A stretch of 64,000 nucleotides of DNA, taken from Numida meleagris (Eukaryota; Chordata; Aves; Galliformes; Numididae). The notes under the pieces were generated by a model. The model had not been told where the DNA came from. It worked only from the letters and a program-made list of their open reading frames with translations, and ran no database searches. Positions 1 through 13,986 of the stretch are shown one piece after another (the stretch's first letter is position 1; every line of letters begins with the position of its first letter). The translations under genes and the position numbers were made by a program. The DNA lies in the NCBI RefSeq assembly GCF_002078875.1, contig NC_034412.1:80803575-80867574 (forward strand). The letters are read 5' to 3'.

Positions 1-3000
1 ACCAAAACAGAAACAGCATTTAAAAATTGCGGTGTCACTGTTAAGCATCAAAATAGGACTGTTCAAGAGAGACTAAGTACATCAAAAGCACACTCTACCT
101 CCACAGAAGACATTTTTCACCCTAGTTTACAACCAGTTAGCTAGTCACTTGCCAATAGACTGAGGAGAATTAAAGATGAATGTTCTCTTTTTAGGAAATC
201 CATAGACTCACTAGTATTGAAGAAATAACTTTGTCACAAAGCCTTTCCATATGCTGTAACCTATACAGTATCTGGCTGTCCCATTTGATGTTCATGGATG
301 TTGTTTGTCTAGGTAATAAAGTCCAGTAAGAGTCTAGTCTTTTCCTTTTGCAAATGTCTGCTTGTTTCTCCTTCACCTTGGGAAAGGCAATGAAATATGT
401 CTTGCATTGCTTTCATTTCTCTTTAACCATGACATTCAGTTTTCATGACTCAGTAGGATTCCACTATGGACTTGAAAACAAGATATTTAAACCAATACTA
501 GTGCCACAGCTAGTCATGGATCAAAAATCCTACATGGAAGCAGTTTAAGACTTAACTTGCAAACACACTTCAGTTAAATAAGACAGAAATACAGAGAGAG
601 AAAACAAGAAGCAATCATAGTAATCAAGCCTACTTGAGATATTATTTCAAATAACACTGTGAGACTGGTAATATCATGTAAGTGTTATTGCAAAACATTT
701 CCCAGTATTCTGAAATGAGTGATATAATACAAAATTAGAGTTGTAAAAAGCATTAAGTTGTGAGTCCACATATACGGCATTTGTTTTATAACAGCAGGGA
801 TATAAACTAGCAATGCTTGTTATCATCTGAGGCTTTGTAATTTTTTTATACATGGTTTGAAAGGCACTGGACATGGAGACTATGATGAAACAGTTTTCAG
901 ATCAGTTCCAAGATGATATAGAACCAGGCTATGAATCCTACACTTGCCCTTGATGAGCCATTCATTACTCAGTCTCATCAAAAGTAATACTCATACAAAT
1001 GCTAAATCTTCATCAATGTTAGTAAGCATTAAATTACTTCTCTAATTTTTTCACTGTAAAAGGCATTAGTTTTTTTCCTCTTTTTCCCCCTCTTTATAAC
1101 AAATATATTGGAGTGCCTCAGGTGAAGGTATTTAGGACAACAGAATAAAGATCAGTTTGGTTTTACAACTCCCCTTTGGCTCTGTGAGTTTTCTCCAGAC
1201 CTGATCTGTGGCTGTCAAGGTTGGAGTGCCACAGTAGACAATTTTGTAATGATCTGAGGTGTACTGCCAAATAATTCCTTTCTTATTTCCATTCAACACA
1301 CCAGAAAAAAGAAAAAAAAGCATGAAATTTACCAACTCTTGTATCAAGCTGTTGACATATCTGGAGAATGATTAATTGTGCAACTGGGGTCTATGTAACC
1401 TTCTATTTCTGGACAAAAATGCTTTTAAAAATCTATCTAAGAACTATAATTATGAGTGAGGACAGAGACCCATAACTGTAAACTGGTTCTCTGTGTTTCT
1501 TATTTAAGTACCTGCCAACAATTGAAAGATGGAAAGCTGAAGAGCATTTTGTACTAGCAAGCAGAATGCAGCAACTTTTCAGGATAAATTCTATCTGCTG
1601 TGAACATTTTTGTCTAGTAAGAACCAATGAATCTATTAATCTGTTCTGCGAGACAATGGATAGCGACGACCTGTCAGCTTTATGAGATACATCAACATCT
1701 TCCCATATCTTTCCGAAGAAGGCCTAACTGCCCTCTGCAGGCTCTGTATGATGCAGTAGCATTATCAACACTGTCACTACAGAATTCTTCTACAGAATTT
1801 TCTTGTCCAAGTTTCTAACAGTTGCTTCATTAAGACACATTACAAGGGGTTAACATTTTGTACAGATTGATTTTTTCTCAGAGAGTGATTTTGAATTTGT
1901 ACAATACAAGACATAATTGAAATAAAACCCCAGAAGTCACTCTGAATTTGAATTTATATAGTTATTAAAAATGAACAATGTAGAGATATGTGTTTTCCTA
2001 TCTTTACAAGGAAAGGCATATAAAACAAACAACAACAGTGGCAGAGCTATTGGAAGTTTGACACTGATACATTCCTTGTGTTGCGTCCATATTGATTTAA
2101 AGGATGTGAAAAGAGAGTATAAATTTAATGGGGACATTTTGGATCAAATTTTGCATTCATTTATTAAATGAAATTTATAGAGTACTAAACCATTGACCCT
2201 ATCATTTGGCTTCACAGATTTATGTCTGAATCTCAACCCTACTGAAGTCAATAAGGGTCTTTTCAACAGTAGGCTTCAAATCAGGACCATGCTACCTGAC
2301 TCTTCTCTCACATTAAGCAGTGTTTTAGAAACCAGTGGCATTACACCAGTGTAAAGCTACAAAGAATACAAATCCATTCCAGTTTTCAAGGAAAAAGGTG
2401 CATTTAGCAATTTTAAATGGACATAGCTGTGTGCACATGTTCCAGAATTCACTTTGATTCTAGCATAAAGGGTTCAGAAAGCAGAAAATGAAGGGAGGGT
2501 TAAAAGATTATAGGAGGAGTAATAAAGAAGCTGGCTAACTGCCCATGAGATTTAACATGGGAAAAATGAAAGCTAATATACCTCAGGAAAAAATGATCCG
2601 CAGTTCAAATATTTAACTAGAAGGGAAAACTTGGAAGTTTTTAGGGTTGAAAAAGTCTGAGTGATTAGAGAAACCAAAGAGGCTTGTCTTAAAGTGCAAG
2701 TTTTCCCACTTTAACTAGATGATATATATTTAAAGCTGTACTACCCTCTTTGAGAGTTCATGATCCTACAAATACAAATGTGCTACATAACAGAATAGAT
2801 ATTCAGCATAGGAACAGAATTAAGCAGTCTCCATCTGGAATACATCTATACTTACACCTTCACTTTAAGGTGCACACTATTTTTAAATTGTAGCATCATA
2901 ACTTTCAGGTACAGACCTGATCTGTAGATACAAGTCTACAGCATAAGTCAACAAAAAACCAAATGCAATTCTGGACTTTGCAAGCTCGATTCTGATGCAA

Positions 3001-6000
3001 TAACCTCTGAAATATGATATTTATTTGTAAGCACTGCATTATAAATACATGTCATTAAATTGCTGGCAGTTGAGTGATAAGCAACAAAATTACTGAGAGC
3101 TTGGGCCTACTAGCCTGTGAAGAAAGAGCTAAGCAGGAACGATAATGGAATTTTACTTTCCTGTAACTGGGTTTCCAATGCAGTATGTGGTGTGGTTTAA
3201 AAGACAGGTTGAATGGAATTTGAAGCAAAGAAACTCCTTCTGTTTTCTAGTTCTGCAGAAAGAAGGTATAAATACAGGCATTACTATGACTGCAAAGTTC
3301 ACTGAGTGTCTTTTGCATACTCAGATAAGGTAGTAAAGTGTAAAGAGAGGGTGGGTTGACATTCTGCCAATATTTGAAGGACATAGGTGAAAGAAAAGAG
3401 TGGAAAATTTATTTTAAGTGATAAACTCCATAGTTACATTTGTTCACAAGACAATTCAGGTAATCACTCCATGTCAAAAAATGTCTCTGACAACGAGCAC
3501 CCACAAGCAATGGTAAAAAGACCCTTGATTTGCCTTTAAACTTGCATAAACTGAACTAGAATGCAATAGCATGCTGTGAGGATGAGGACAACATGATAAA
3601 AGTACTTACTTTTCTCCTCTGTTATCTCAGTCAAGAGTTTTAAAATGCTGAGTAATTAAGGTTTCCTTTCCTCATGCCAGATCTGTCAGATCTGTACTAC
3701 CAAAGAAATTTTACAAACGGCAATGAACACTGGCCACACAAGAAAATTTTGAAACTTACATGATGCAAGTATTTGCCTGTACTGAGAAACTATGTTATGT
3801 CAAGTCTGAGCATAGGTTTCCAGAATTTACAAGTGTTCTGAGGGACTAAAGAATCAAGTCACTTTGGTAGCCAGCAGACTCCTTTTGCCAAAGTGCTTAA
3901 TTCCAGCTGTATTTGTAGACTCTGCAGGGGCTCGGGGTAACTAGATTCAACTAGGTGCAGGTGCTGAAAATTTAATGAGTTCAGGCCCAAGTGTATCTAA
4001 TGCTCTCCTTGTCTTGCTCTGTGTTATGATCCTTTATTGCACCTTCACTTATATTAGATGTGCAACCCAAATACAAAAGTTTGTGTCATACTGACCTCTG
4101 GCAATGACTCTGTTTGTATAGCACTCAGGATAATAGGAGCTCACCTTATTGGGTCTCATGGGTTTTACTTTCATACACATAATTATTGGTACCTCTAGGA
4201 GAAATGATCCGAGAAAATTATTTCCCCCACCTCCCCCCTCAAAAAAAACAGAAAAACTAGTCAAAGAAAAATAGCTCATTTGACAAGGGTACGTAAGACA
4301 AAGGAAATTAGAACAGCATGGAGGGTGGGGAAAATGATGAAAAACAAATAGTAAAATTTAGAAATCCCTTTCAAAGAGAGATAGGAATGCTTTTAAAATT
4401 TAATGGTCACAGAAGAAGGATCATCACAATGCGTCATATTAATAAGCATTGTAGAAGAGATGTTGATTAACTCAGGAATGACTTATTATAATATAAATGA
4501 CAGGACATAATGGAACCAAAGTGACAAGGTATGCAATGTGTATTAGAGAAAATAAAATGAAAGCTAAATTCCTGAGGGACAAGTAAACACTTAGAAAAGT
4601 TTGTAACAGGATTGTTACAAACTAGATTTAGAAGTTTGTAGCTTGCAGAAGATGAGGAATTGGATCAGAACCTGAGAGAAAGTGAGGTGGTGGGTACGCA
4701 ACTAAGCCTAGAAAAACAATGCAAAAAACAAGTTATTAAAACAAAAGGAAATGATAGCATGGAGAAATGTGTACACTACCTGAAGAAAGAGAGAATGTTC
4801 TTTTCTGTGTGTAACACTTACTCTACTCCAGTCAAATGGCAGTACTCATCTAAGAATTGAGCCTCTGTAAATCTAAATCACAGCAGCAGGATTTTAATGG
4901 AGTCACATTTTTAAGATTAAGAAAATGCACACACTTTCCTATCACTGACAAAAAAAAAAATAAAGAAGATAATTTTATCCAAATGCACTGAAATACATAT
5001 AATTTGATAAATGGTTAAAAAGGTTTACCACAAATGCTGTCTGTGGCATTAGGACAGTCTGTGTGTGCCAAAATAATAATGACCATAAAATATAACCTAG
5101 TGAAAAATCACGGTCTTTGGTAAAGAAATAAAACAGAATATGTGATAGTGTTGATATACATAATTTTCCCATTTTCACAAAATGACAAATATATGACACT
5201 ACAAAATAACCAGAAGTTTTGAATTCTTTCAGCATTTTAATTTTTGCACCTATGACTAGAATTACAGCAACAAGGATAATTTCAGAAAAGATATCAGAAA
5301 GGCTCACCAAAACCTGTGCATTTGCATGCTTACTGCAAAACAGAAGAATATATACTGCATTACAAGATATGCTATGCCTCATGAAATGAGTACAAATGAA
5401 GTGGGACAGGGAGACGAAAATGATGAAATGGTGGAACTGAGGAGATGTGTTCGGACAGAAGAGTGACTGCTAAAGCTGCAAAGCCAGGGCTCAGCAGTAT
5501 GAAATGAATGTATAGGTTAAATTATTTTGTTGGCAGGACCCTGGAAACTAAGAGCAGGCATTTTGAATCTGGCATATTCAAGACTTTGGGTATTATAAAA
5601 ACTGAATATCATTGAGGTGGACTATAAAGAAATGCATAGAAGGCTATAAGAAAGAAAATATGCCATGAATACCAGCTACAAAGATTAATAACATAATGGA
5701 ACCAATGAGAAAGTCATTTTATGCTAGATATCATAGTATTATTTTCTTTAGCTGTATGCTTTTGGACTATGTATGGTAGGTATTTGAAATGCTTGTTTTA
5801 CATACCACAATCTGTGAGTAGATTACAGAATGCCTGGATAGGCATTTGTGACGTATGGCTCACCATTTCCAGTCCGGGCAAACTACAAGACATTCATAGT
5901 GATTCAATTTCAAAAGTATTTTCACTAAAACTGGAGATTTTGGTAGAACACAGGTACAATTTTGAGACCACTAAAATGTTGCCATGGCTAACCTGGCAGT

Positions 6001-6201
6001 TGCATGAAGTTTCTTAGAGGAAGCGTATTTACATAGCACAGCAGTTACACAGTTAATATAAGCCACTCAGAGGAGTGTGGTACTAAAATAATACATCCAA
6101 AGTTGAACAATTTGGAATATTATAAAAGCATGTTACCTCTGCAGTAGGAGCTGCCCTCCTAGTAATTATTCTTTTTAAAAGAATTATTGGGACAAAAGTG
6201 C

Positions 6202-6224
6202 AAAAAAAAAAACCAAAAAAAAAA
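6202..6224. repeat. A-rich low-complexity run
   Basis: Two runs of 11 and 10 A residues are separated by CC. Simple low-complexity sequence; no retroposon body was recognised on either side. Confidence 0.85.
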
Positions 6225-7639
6225 CGACCAATACTGATGATTCATATAGAGCATGTCAGAGAGGAGACTGAAGCTCAGAAGACAGAAAATGAAAATCCAG
6301 AGCTATGACTAATGAGGGCAAACATAAATGCAGCAAAAATAAAATTAAAACCAATTTTTGATAGTAGTTGGTACCTCGCAATTCACAGAAGTCTTAGAAG
6401 TCTTTCAGCTGACAATACTATTCTCCAAAAAACCTGCAAGATGTTCATTCAATACCAAGGGTGTTGAGGGTAAAAAGGACTGAAAATCTGTAATATGATG
6501 TACCAAGAGTAGGATTTAACAGAATAAAGTGAGGGAAATTGTACATGCTAGATGGAAAATGACAGGAAAAATGATCAACAGCCCCAAGAATTTTAAAGTA
6601 TTGCACACTGCAAGTGCTGAAAAGTTGCAGACATAGCTAGTGCTGGAGGAAAAAAGAATTAGCAGCAAAACTATTCAACAAAGTAGTAGCATGCGTTGTG
6701 CTTCAGGGAAGAATTCATTTCAGAAAAACCATAGCAATTCTCAAAGAATTTCAGTTGTCATAAGCAAATGTGTGTGGTCTAAAAGGAATGAAAAAATACA
6801 TGTCTCCTTGGTTTGTATTAGTGTTCAGAGGCAGGAGGAACTACTGGCTGCTGCAGAGCTGATGTCTGCTCTCTGATACTGGAAACTGGAAGCTGGATGC
6901 TAAAAGGTTAATGAGGAATAATAAAAGTTGACACACAGACCACTCAAGAATGTTATCTCAGATTGAAGTTATTGTGCAGCTGACACACAATGTTTCATAT
7001 GTAGTATAGACAAAGTGGGGCATTACACTAACTAAATATTCCTCTGCTTATATAAGGAAAGAGAATTTTATAAGTTTAATTAATTAGAAACAGTATTTGT
7101 TTGACAACCAGAAGTACCTTTCACAGAGAGTTTAAAGATAAGTTAGGATACAGACTGAAGGCTGAGAATAAAATTTGAAATGGTTTTCCAAGGATTCAAA
7201 TAGCAAACATCAATTAACATTAGCAAGACCTATGTCATTAGACCAAAAGGCAATTTTTAGAGGTAAATTTTTAGTCCTGCCACAGGCATCTGCTATTGGA
7301 CAAATAGGTATGTAAAGAGTTATCAGTTGCTGTAAATGAGGTGTTAAAATTGGAGCAGTTACGGTCCACTTAGGGTCACAGACAACTGAAGAACTTCTCA
7401 CACACACATACTCCCAAGTGAATTATCTTTACCAAACTTTGAACAGGCCCCCAACAAATATTTTCAAAACAGTACATCATTGTTGGACAAGTACCTAGCC
7501 CCACTTTACGGTGCCTCTGCTAAAAAATTTACAGTCTCCACATCCTTACAGCTGAACTGATGTCCTCACCGAAATCAACAGGCAATTTTCTATTTATTTG
7601 AATAGAAGAGATGCCTTTATGAAGATTCTTCAGCCCTAT

Positions 7640-8330
7640 CAACATTGTTTTTCACTCACACTGTCCTCTTTTGCTCTGGAAATTTCCATTCTCTCACCCT
7701 TTCAAAAGTCCTTCACCTATCACTATTTCTCATTTCAATACAGTCAGCATTCTTCCTCAGAATTTTCTCTATCTACTTGTATCTCCTCTGGCCTCCAATC
7801 CTGTTCTTTCATCCTTCCTCCTGAAAGACAGCCAATCTTACTCCTTTGCTTGGTCCTAAAAAGTCAATTTCCACCACTGCCTCACTCAAATTATACTTTC
7901 TTGCTGCTATTCATCATTTCCCGGCTTTCATTTTGGTCCTTCTGATGCCCATGTATGCCATCTACCCTACTGTCCTGTGAAGTTGCCTTTCAGCTCCTCC
8001 TCCAACCTCCCCCTCAGCCTCCACCTATCCATCTGTAGCTTTGTCATCTAGGAACCTGAAGTGCTTCTTCTCTCCTGTTCTCCTGGAATGCACTTCTTTC
8101 TCTTCCTGCTTTCTGGTCCATCTGCTTTTCCCATCATTGGGACATCCCTGTCTGTAACCTCTTGCTTGGGGCAGTCTTCTACACTGGGCCTTGATTCAAC
8201 CAGACTACCTCTGATAGGGCGTATCAGCCAGCCCATTGGCTGCTTCAGTTCCTCCACTGCCAGGAAGCACTTCATCTCTGTATTTTGTTTTTGTCTCAAA
8301 TACCCACTGGAATTCCCAGGGAGATGTTAG
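7640..8330. other. Pyrimidine-rich strand-asymmetric block
   Basis: For about 700 bases the plus strand is strongly enriched in C and T, in short CCTCC, TTCC and CTTCT clusters, unlike the A/T-rich flanks. Open frames here (for example 7598-7945 plus, and 8048-8299 minus) are long because stop codons all contain purines and are rare in such sequence. The translations are Ser/Leu/Phe/Pro-rich and match no known domain. It could be a decayed repeat that I do not recognise or simply a composition island. Confidence 0.55.
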
Positions 8331-9214
8331 GTATCATAACAAACCAGGAGATGTACCTGTGTGCTAACATCCTACTTCCCAACAGCTTAGCACCCTAGTT
8401 GGTAAGCCAGGCTGTTCCCATTCTAGACCACAGTGGGAAAGGTATTCATCCTAGGTCAGAGTGAAGGTTTTCACAGTGAAGTATGAGGTGAACTCATGAG
8501 GTCGCATAGGGGAAAACAGTGTCTCATATACATAGCTGGTATAAAATAGGTTTTACCAAACTATTACTTTCTCTGACACCATGTATGTTTTGACACAACA
8601 GAAAATGTTATGGATAACCTTTCACTGTATTTAAAATTCTTGAAGTTCTGAATATCTCTGATGATATGAAAGCACTTCGTTGTTTTTTTTTTCCTGGTTT
8701 GAAGCAGTACAGAGTAAAATACATGTTTCTGGTCTGCACAGTTTTAAGAGTGAACACAACTCATTGCTTAATCAATCAAATTGAAAGGCTGATTTATGCT
8801 AGTAGCTTCACCAGAATGTAAATGGTCTTGAAAGATAGTCTACTGAACTCAACCACAATGGGAGGTTCCATCCTCCTTGAACTTCCAGAGCTGGAAAAAC
8901 ATCTTGAGTACCATAAGCAAATTAAATGCGTGGACACTTAATGATGATGTTGAATGGAATTATTAATGATACTGTTACAGTAATGATTTCTGTGCATGTC
9001 TCTTCCCAACAGGAGCACTTAAGAAACCACACTCACATCTTCATCTCAGAGAGGTTCAGCAGATTGACTTTTTAGTGTTGCTCCCTGCTTCTCCAGCAGC
9101 CTGATGCCATGCTTGTTGTGGCAGATAGTTGGCACTTGTCAGACATATTTCTTTCACATTTTTTCACAATCTTTACGTTGTTCATAATTTCAGTATATGT
9201 TATGAACTTTCTTG

Positions 9215-9481
9215 AATAGAATCATAGAACAGTTTGGGCTGGAAGGGACCTTTAAGACCATCTAATTACAACCTCCCTGCTATAGGCAGGGACACTTCCC
9301 ACTAGACCAGGTTGTTCAAAGCCCCATCCAGCCTGGCCTTGAACACCTCCAGGGAGGAGGAATCCACAACCTCACTGGGCAACCTGTTCCAGTGTCTCAC
9401 CACCCTCATAGTGAAGAATTTCTTCCTAATATCTAGTCGAAATCTACCCTCTTCCAGTTTAAAGCCATTTCCCTTCATCTC
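9215..9481 (-). mobile_element. CR1 LINE, 3' end fragment
   Basis: The plus strand begins with the reverse complement of the CR1 3' terminal octamer repeat (AATCATAGAA), then runs through the reverse of the familiar CR1 3' block: GGGCTGGAAGGGACC, CCATCCAGCCTGGCCTTGAAC, and the stretch on cracked contraction at the end of the 3' UTR. It ends near 9481 where similarity to the consensus fades. CR1 copies are usually 5' truncated and inserted without clear target-site duplications, which fits. The element is a dead relic, with no reverse transcriptase domain present. It is one of the clearest signs that the DNA is avian. Confidence 0.93.
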
Positions 9482-11839
9482 TGAATAAATTGTTTGTATC
9501 TTTGTTCTACTTTTCCTGTAGTAGGAAAGTACTATTTTTACTATTTTCCTCTGTCATATATTTTATTCTGTTTAATGTGACACTCTAGAAAGCTTTGTCA
9601 CTGAAAGACATGCAATAGCTTACTAGCCACTGCAGTCAGGTTTTCACCTTGCTCTGTTTTCTTCAGACTACTTACTTCACTGAAAAAATGTGGGACTTAT
9701 ATTGGGAATTTCATCATAAATAGTTTTCAGCAATTCCTTTCAGTATTTGCCTTCTGCTTTCCCAGAATTTAACTAGATGATAAAATATCTAATTCTGAGT
9801 ATCTATTTCTTTGTGTCAATTGTTTCATGAAATGAATCTTCAAAAAGTACTCTTCCTATCAGTGCCTTGACACTTCTTGCACTACAAGAATTTTAAATGT
9901 CAGTGCTCAAAATAATAACTAGCAAGTTAAATGTCCTCCATTTGTAAGGAATGTTTCTTGGCTCTATATTCAAATATCTAAGCTTCCACTAAAAAGTTAT
10001 ATGCATTGTTTTATTTGTCACACTCTGAAGTTACATGTGCCTTTTATTTTGTCTCACTTAAACTGTCCACAAGTCATGAAATCATTTGTAAACAACAACA
10101 TTTTATCCACAAGAAGCGGTGAAGTTTTATTTTTGGAAGAACTGGAGTTGTACTCCCACCTCTGCCACACTTGCACAAGTTCTGGCTGGCTGTTTTGTGT
10201 TACTTGGTTAACCTTGAAGAAAAATAGACCTGAATCTATCTCCCCAGTCAATAATAAGGACAAACCAGTTTTCTAAGCAGAGCTTAAGAAGGGCTGTAAC
10301 AGGACTTTGGAACGAGAGCTCCTTGTACTAGATAATCATTGTAATTTACTGTCTTAAGCACCATGATCTGTATCACATTTATACATATAGTATTCATCTA
10401 TATGGTGTTAAAAGTGGACTACAGTATGAGAAAATTAACTTCATTTGTCTGTGTGGATGAAGAGAGAACAATTTTCAGTACTGTCAGCACTATCAATATG
10501 AAACTTATTGTGGGTAATAATATTACCGTGAAATAGATGCTTAAAAATAAAGATGATGTAATATTTGTATACACTAAAGAATAAAATGTGCTTTAAATGA
10601 AACAGGCTAATTTTATTGATGGTGCCAAAAAAAATTGAAGGTCTTTCCTGATGAAAAATCTAAACAGAGCCTAGGCAGTGGTCAGTACTCTATCCTGAGA
10701 TTTATTATGTCAAGCAAAAAACGGTGTTACTTTTTTTAGGAACTGGAATTTATCAGCTAGATCCCTTGACATAGTATATACATAAATCACAGCTGTTAAC
10801 TTGATTTTAATAAAATGCAGTCAGTGATTGACATCGGCATTATAAAATCTAGAAATATAGATTTAAATCTGAGACTAATTCATGCTATCAAATCTCTTTC
10901 TCTCTTGCATGTCTACAAAGGATTACTTGAAATTTGATCTGGAACTTTTTTCTGTTTCTGGACCTAGACAAGCTGTTAAGGTTACTTAAACTTACTTTTG
11001 CATTTAATGGATTTAATTTACCTGTTAAGGATTATCTGTTTATCCTAATTTCTCTACATATATAATGTCAACATACTTTGTTGCTCACAAACCAGGTTAA
11101 AATACAATCTGAACTTTACTGGAGATAAAATCACTGAAAAAAAGAAAACAAAACCAAAAACCTGAGGTACACAGGTTATTCAAACAGAAAACCCAGACAT
11201 TTCACTGTTACAGTGCAATTAAAGCACATTTGTCTTTACGAAAACAATATCTACTGTGTTCGAGTAGAAAAAAGAATGTCAGCTAACAATCTAAAAGCAA
11301 TAAACAATAAACTTAAATTATAGTAAAAGTCAATTAGTATGCCAATTAGTCTATATTGCAAGCAATTTACATGAAAAATCTTATTTTTCACTGTCATACA
11401 AGGTGTCACAGAATGAACTCTGTCATTTAGGATTCACTAATAATTATAAAGGGGAGCTTGACAGATTATGATGTGACTCCATAAAGTAGTAATGTAAAAT
11501 AGCTACTCACCAAACAGTAAAAGCTTTTATACTTCAGCAGCTTTTAAAAGGGTACACGTGGTAATTGAAACACGCTTTGCAAAAAGACAAATAAATCTGG
11601 GGATGCATATGCTTTGTGTCAGTTTCATGTGGTTCCTAAACAAGATTTTTACTGAAAATGTTCTCAGTACAAAAAGATAATAACATAGAGAAAAACACAT
11701 TCATCAAGTAGAACACATGAAAGAACAAGACCTCACTTTATTCTTCTGGGATAAAAAGAAAAAAATTAATAATCTGTTCATAGTCACTGAGTTCACTAAT
11801 CCAGATCTCACCAATGCTTATATATATCTCTAATGGGAG
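9482..11839. other. Unique AT-rich sequence, nothing recognised
   Basis: No gene, RNA or repeat was recognised between the two CR1 remnants. Short open frames such as 10001-10276 have no protein-like features. Confidence 0.55.
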
Positions 11840-11968
11840 AGAGTCACGTGGATGGGGCCAGGCTCTTTACAGTGGTGCCCAGCAACACAACAAGAGGTTG
11901 TGGAGTCTCCTCTGGAGATATTCAAAACCCACTTGGACCCTTTCCTGTGTAATCTACTGTAGGGATCC
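11840..11968 (+). mobile_element. Old CR1 LINE fragment with internal deletion
   Basis: The sequence GTGGATGGGGCCAGGCTCTT, then CAGTGGTGCCCAGC, matches a CR1 3' region. It then jumps directly to AGGTTGTGGAGTCTCC and GGAGATATTCAAAACCC, which in CR1 lie about 100 bases further on, so the middle is deleted. The copy loses similarity after TGTGTAATCTACTGTAGG and lacks the terminal octamer repeats. The open frame at 11814-12038 overlaps this relic and is not a gene. Confidence 0.88.
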
Positions 11969-13960
11969 ATGTAAACTGTTGTATGAATTCATATTACCTA
12001 TGCTTCACTTTGGCTTAAATGAGCAGGAACTTGTGTAGTGTCCCAAAAATTTTTCCAAACAAGTCTTTAGAAGATTATTTCTGGCTGAAAAATGTAGGCC
12101 TATGTTTATGCATCAGATAATTGATTTTATTGAAAACAAACATCACCCCTGCCTCTCACAAATAAATGTTTGAGTCCAGCACAAAGTCTAATCTTTCCTC
12201 CTACTTTGAGATTTGGTAGATCCGCCTTATTTAAATCCCTCCTTGAATTTATGCCACTTTTATGCAACCATATCAATTTCTTCATTTGTTGTAAATAAAT
12301 ATTTTCTTTCTTCATGGAATCTGATATGAGAAAATAAAAATAAACTAGGGAAAACGAAAGCATAAAGAAGCATGATTGATAGATGAAATCAAGGACATTT
12401 ATTTATGACAAGGAATTCTAGACAACTACAAGATGTCAGAAAGGAAATCATGAGTTCTTGAAAAAGTTCAGCCTTGGAAGAAGTGATTAACATCTGATGC
12501 TTTTTGAAAAATACAGTGTTTTTCCATCTATTTGTTTAAATTGTATCCTTGGAACTAATTATCAGTTATTATTACTCTGAGGATGCAGCCCATACTTAAG
12601 TTTTAAATGCTTTGTTTGAAGAACTTGAGCCTTCGAGGCACATGTATTAGGACTGGCTTTTAAAACACACGAAGCTGCTGAGACCTCAACTACAAACCAT
12701 GCCCCAGGTTCTGCTCCTGTCAGAAACCCTGCGACTGAGAGCCAGTGTCACTACATTGTGTTGCTCTTTTAGTTTGTGGTATATTCAGTGTTTCATTTGA
12801 ATGGACAATGGGTAAGAAACAGACAGACAAGTTATTGTATACACTTAAGATCCATTGCATTTCTGTTGTGCATAAGTACCTGAAAGAAAAGTGCACAATT
12901 CTCAGTTAAGTCATCATTTGGATATGTTTTTAACTGTAAAGAAAGCAGAGCAGAAGATATATGAATGCTTGTTGCAGTTTTCCCTTTCAAAGCTTTCAGC
13001 AATGTTTTGGAAGAATGAAGCTGTGCTAAAAACAAACAAACCCCAAGAGAGCGTTCAATACTTCTTTATTACATGACAGCATGATAGTAGGGGAGTCCTC
13101 CTATTTTTTTTTTTGCCCTCAGCTGCTGGCACAGGAGTGCTTTTTTCAGGCATGCCAATCTCAGCTTGAGTTTGCCCTCAAGTTCATCTGATTGAAGCGC
13201 TCGGGAACACCTCAAGGACTGTCTCATTGTCACTGTATACAAGGACTCAGGGAAGAATCTGGAAAGATTATTTTTAAGAAAACATTCTTCAAGATGATAG
13301 TACTAATTTTAGCAGTCAAGTATAACCTAGTGGTATTGTAGGTACAACTATATTCATAATTTAGAATGGAATAGATGTTCTCAGCCCCATAACAGAAATA
13401 CACTCTGATAAGGAATGTGCTGCTATATTGTCAGTGTTCTGTTGCATGTAGATGATATTTGCTGCCAAATGTTGCTGAATTATTTTCCTGATGCACATTT
13501 TGCAATGCATTTCTAATGTGATCACTTATTATTTAGTTCTCTCTATTTGATGAAAGCATAAATTAAGATAAAGTGCATCAAGGTTACTGATTCTTTCTGA
13601 TAATAAATTAAAAATGTTGATTAAGCAGATGATGAGTTTAAGTCAACATCCTTTGTATTAAAATATTTGATGTGGATTTATGGACTAACCTCACAAAAGT
13701 TTCACAAGTATAAAAGAAACATTAAATAATGATAAGGATTATTTTACTTTAGCATAATTTAATATCTACAGTTTTAATACAGAAAGTCATTTAAGTAAGA
13801 AAGGACATAATTAAGTCCTATCAATATACCAAACTGTTTATTTTCCAGATTAAAACATCACAAGTATTCTTGTTCTTTCATCTTGATTAGGCAGTGTATT
13901 TGTTTTGGATATCTAATGAATGTTATCTGTTTAAATGAATTCTCATTTTCTTCCCTCCTT
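11969..13960. other. Unique AT-rich sequence, nothing recognised
   Basis: No gene or known repeat was recognised. The open frames at 12127-12363 (-) and 12832-13035 (-) are short and have no family resemblance. Confidence 0.55.
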
Positions 13961-13986
13961 AAAAAAAAAAAAAAAAAAAAAAAAAA
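13961..13986. repeat. Poly-A run (26 A), left copy
   Basis: A homopolymer of 26 A residues follows TTCCCTCCTT. The same run, cut to 16 A, forms the first bases after the N gap (18390-18405). Long homopolymers are common points of assembly failure, which bears on how the neighbouring duplication should be read. Confidence 0.95.

Larger units (their letters stand above)
1..9214. other. AT-rich unique sequence, no gene recognised
   Basis: I see no exon with a convincing protein, no RNA gene and no recognisable transposable element here. Open frames are all short; the longest, on the minus strand at 4975-5382 (135 codons), translates to a hydrophobic, low-information sequence that resembles no family I know and comes from A/T-rich DNA. 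A pyrimidine-rich block at about 7640-8330 and an A-rich run at 6202-6224 are listed separately. Likely intergenic or intronic. Confidence 0.6.

Noticed and set aside
4975..5382. 135-codon minus-strand open frame, hydrophobic, superficially membrane-protein-like
   Set aside because: The hydrophobic residues follow from the T-rich minus strand; there is no ordered set of membrane segments or family motif, and no exon context.
7598..7945. 115-codon plus-strand open frame
   Set aside because: It lies mostly in the pyrimidine-rich block, where stop codons are rare; the translation is a Ser/Leu/Phe low-information sequence.
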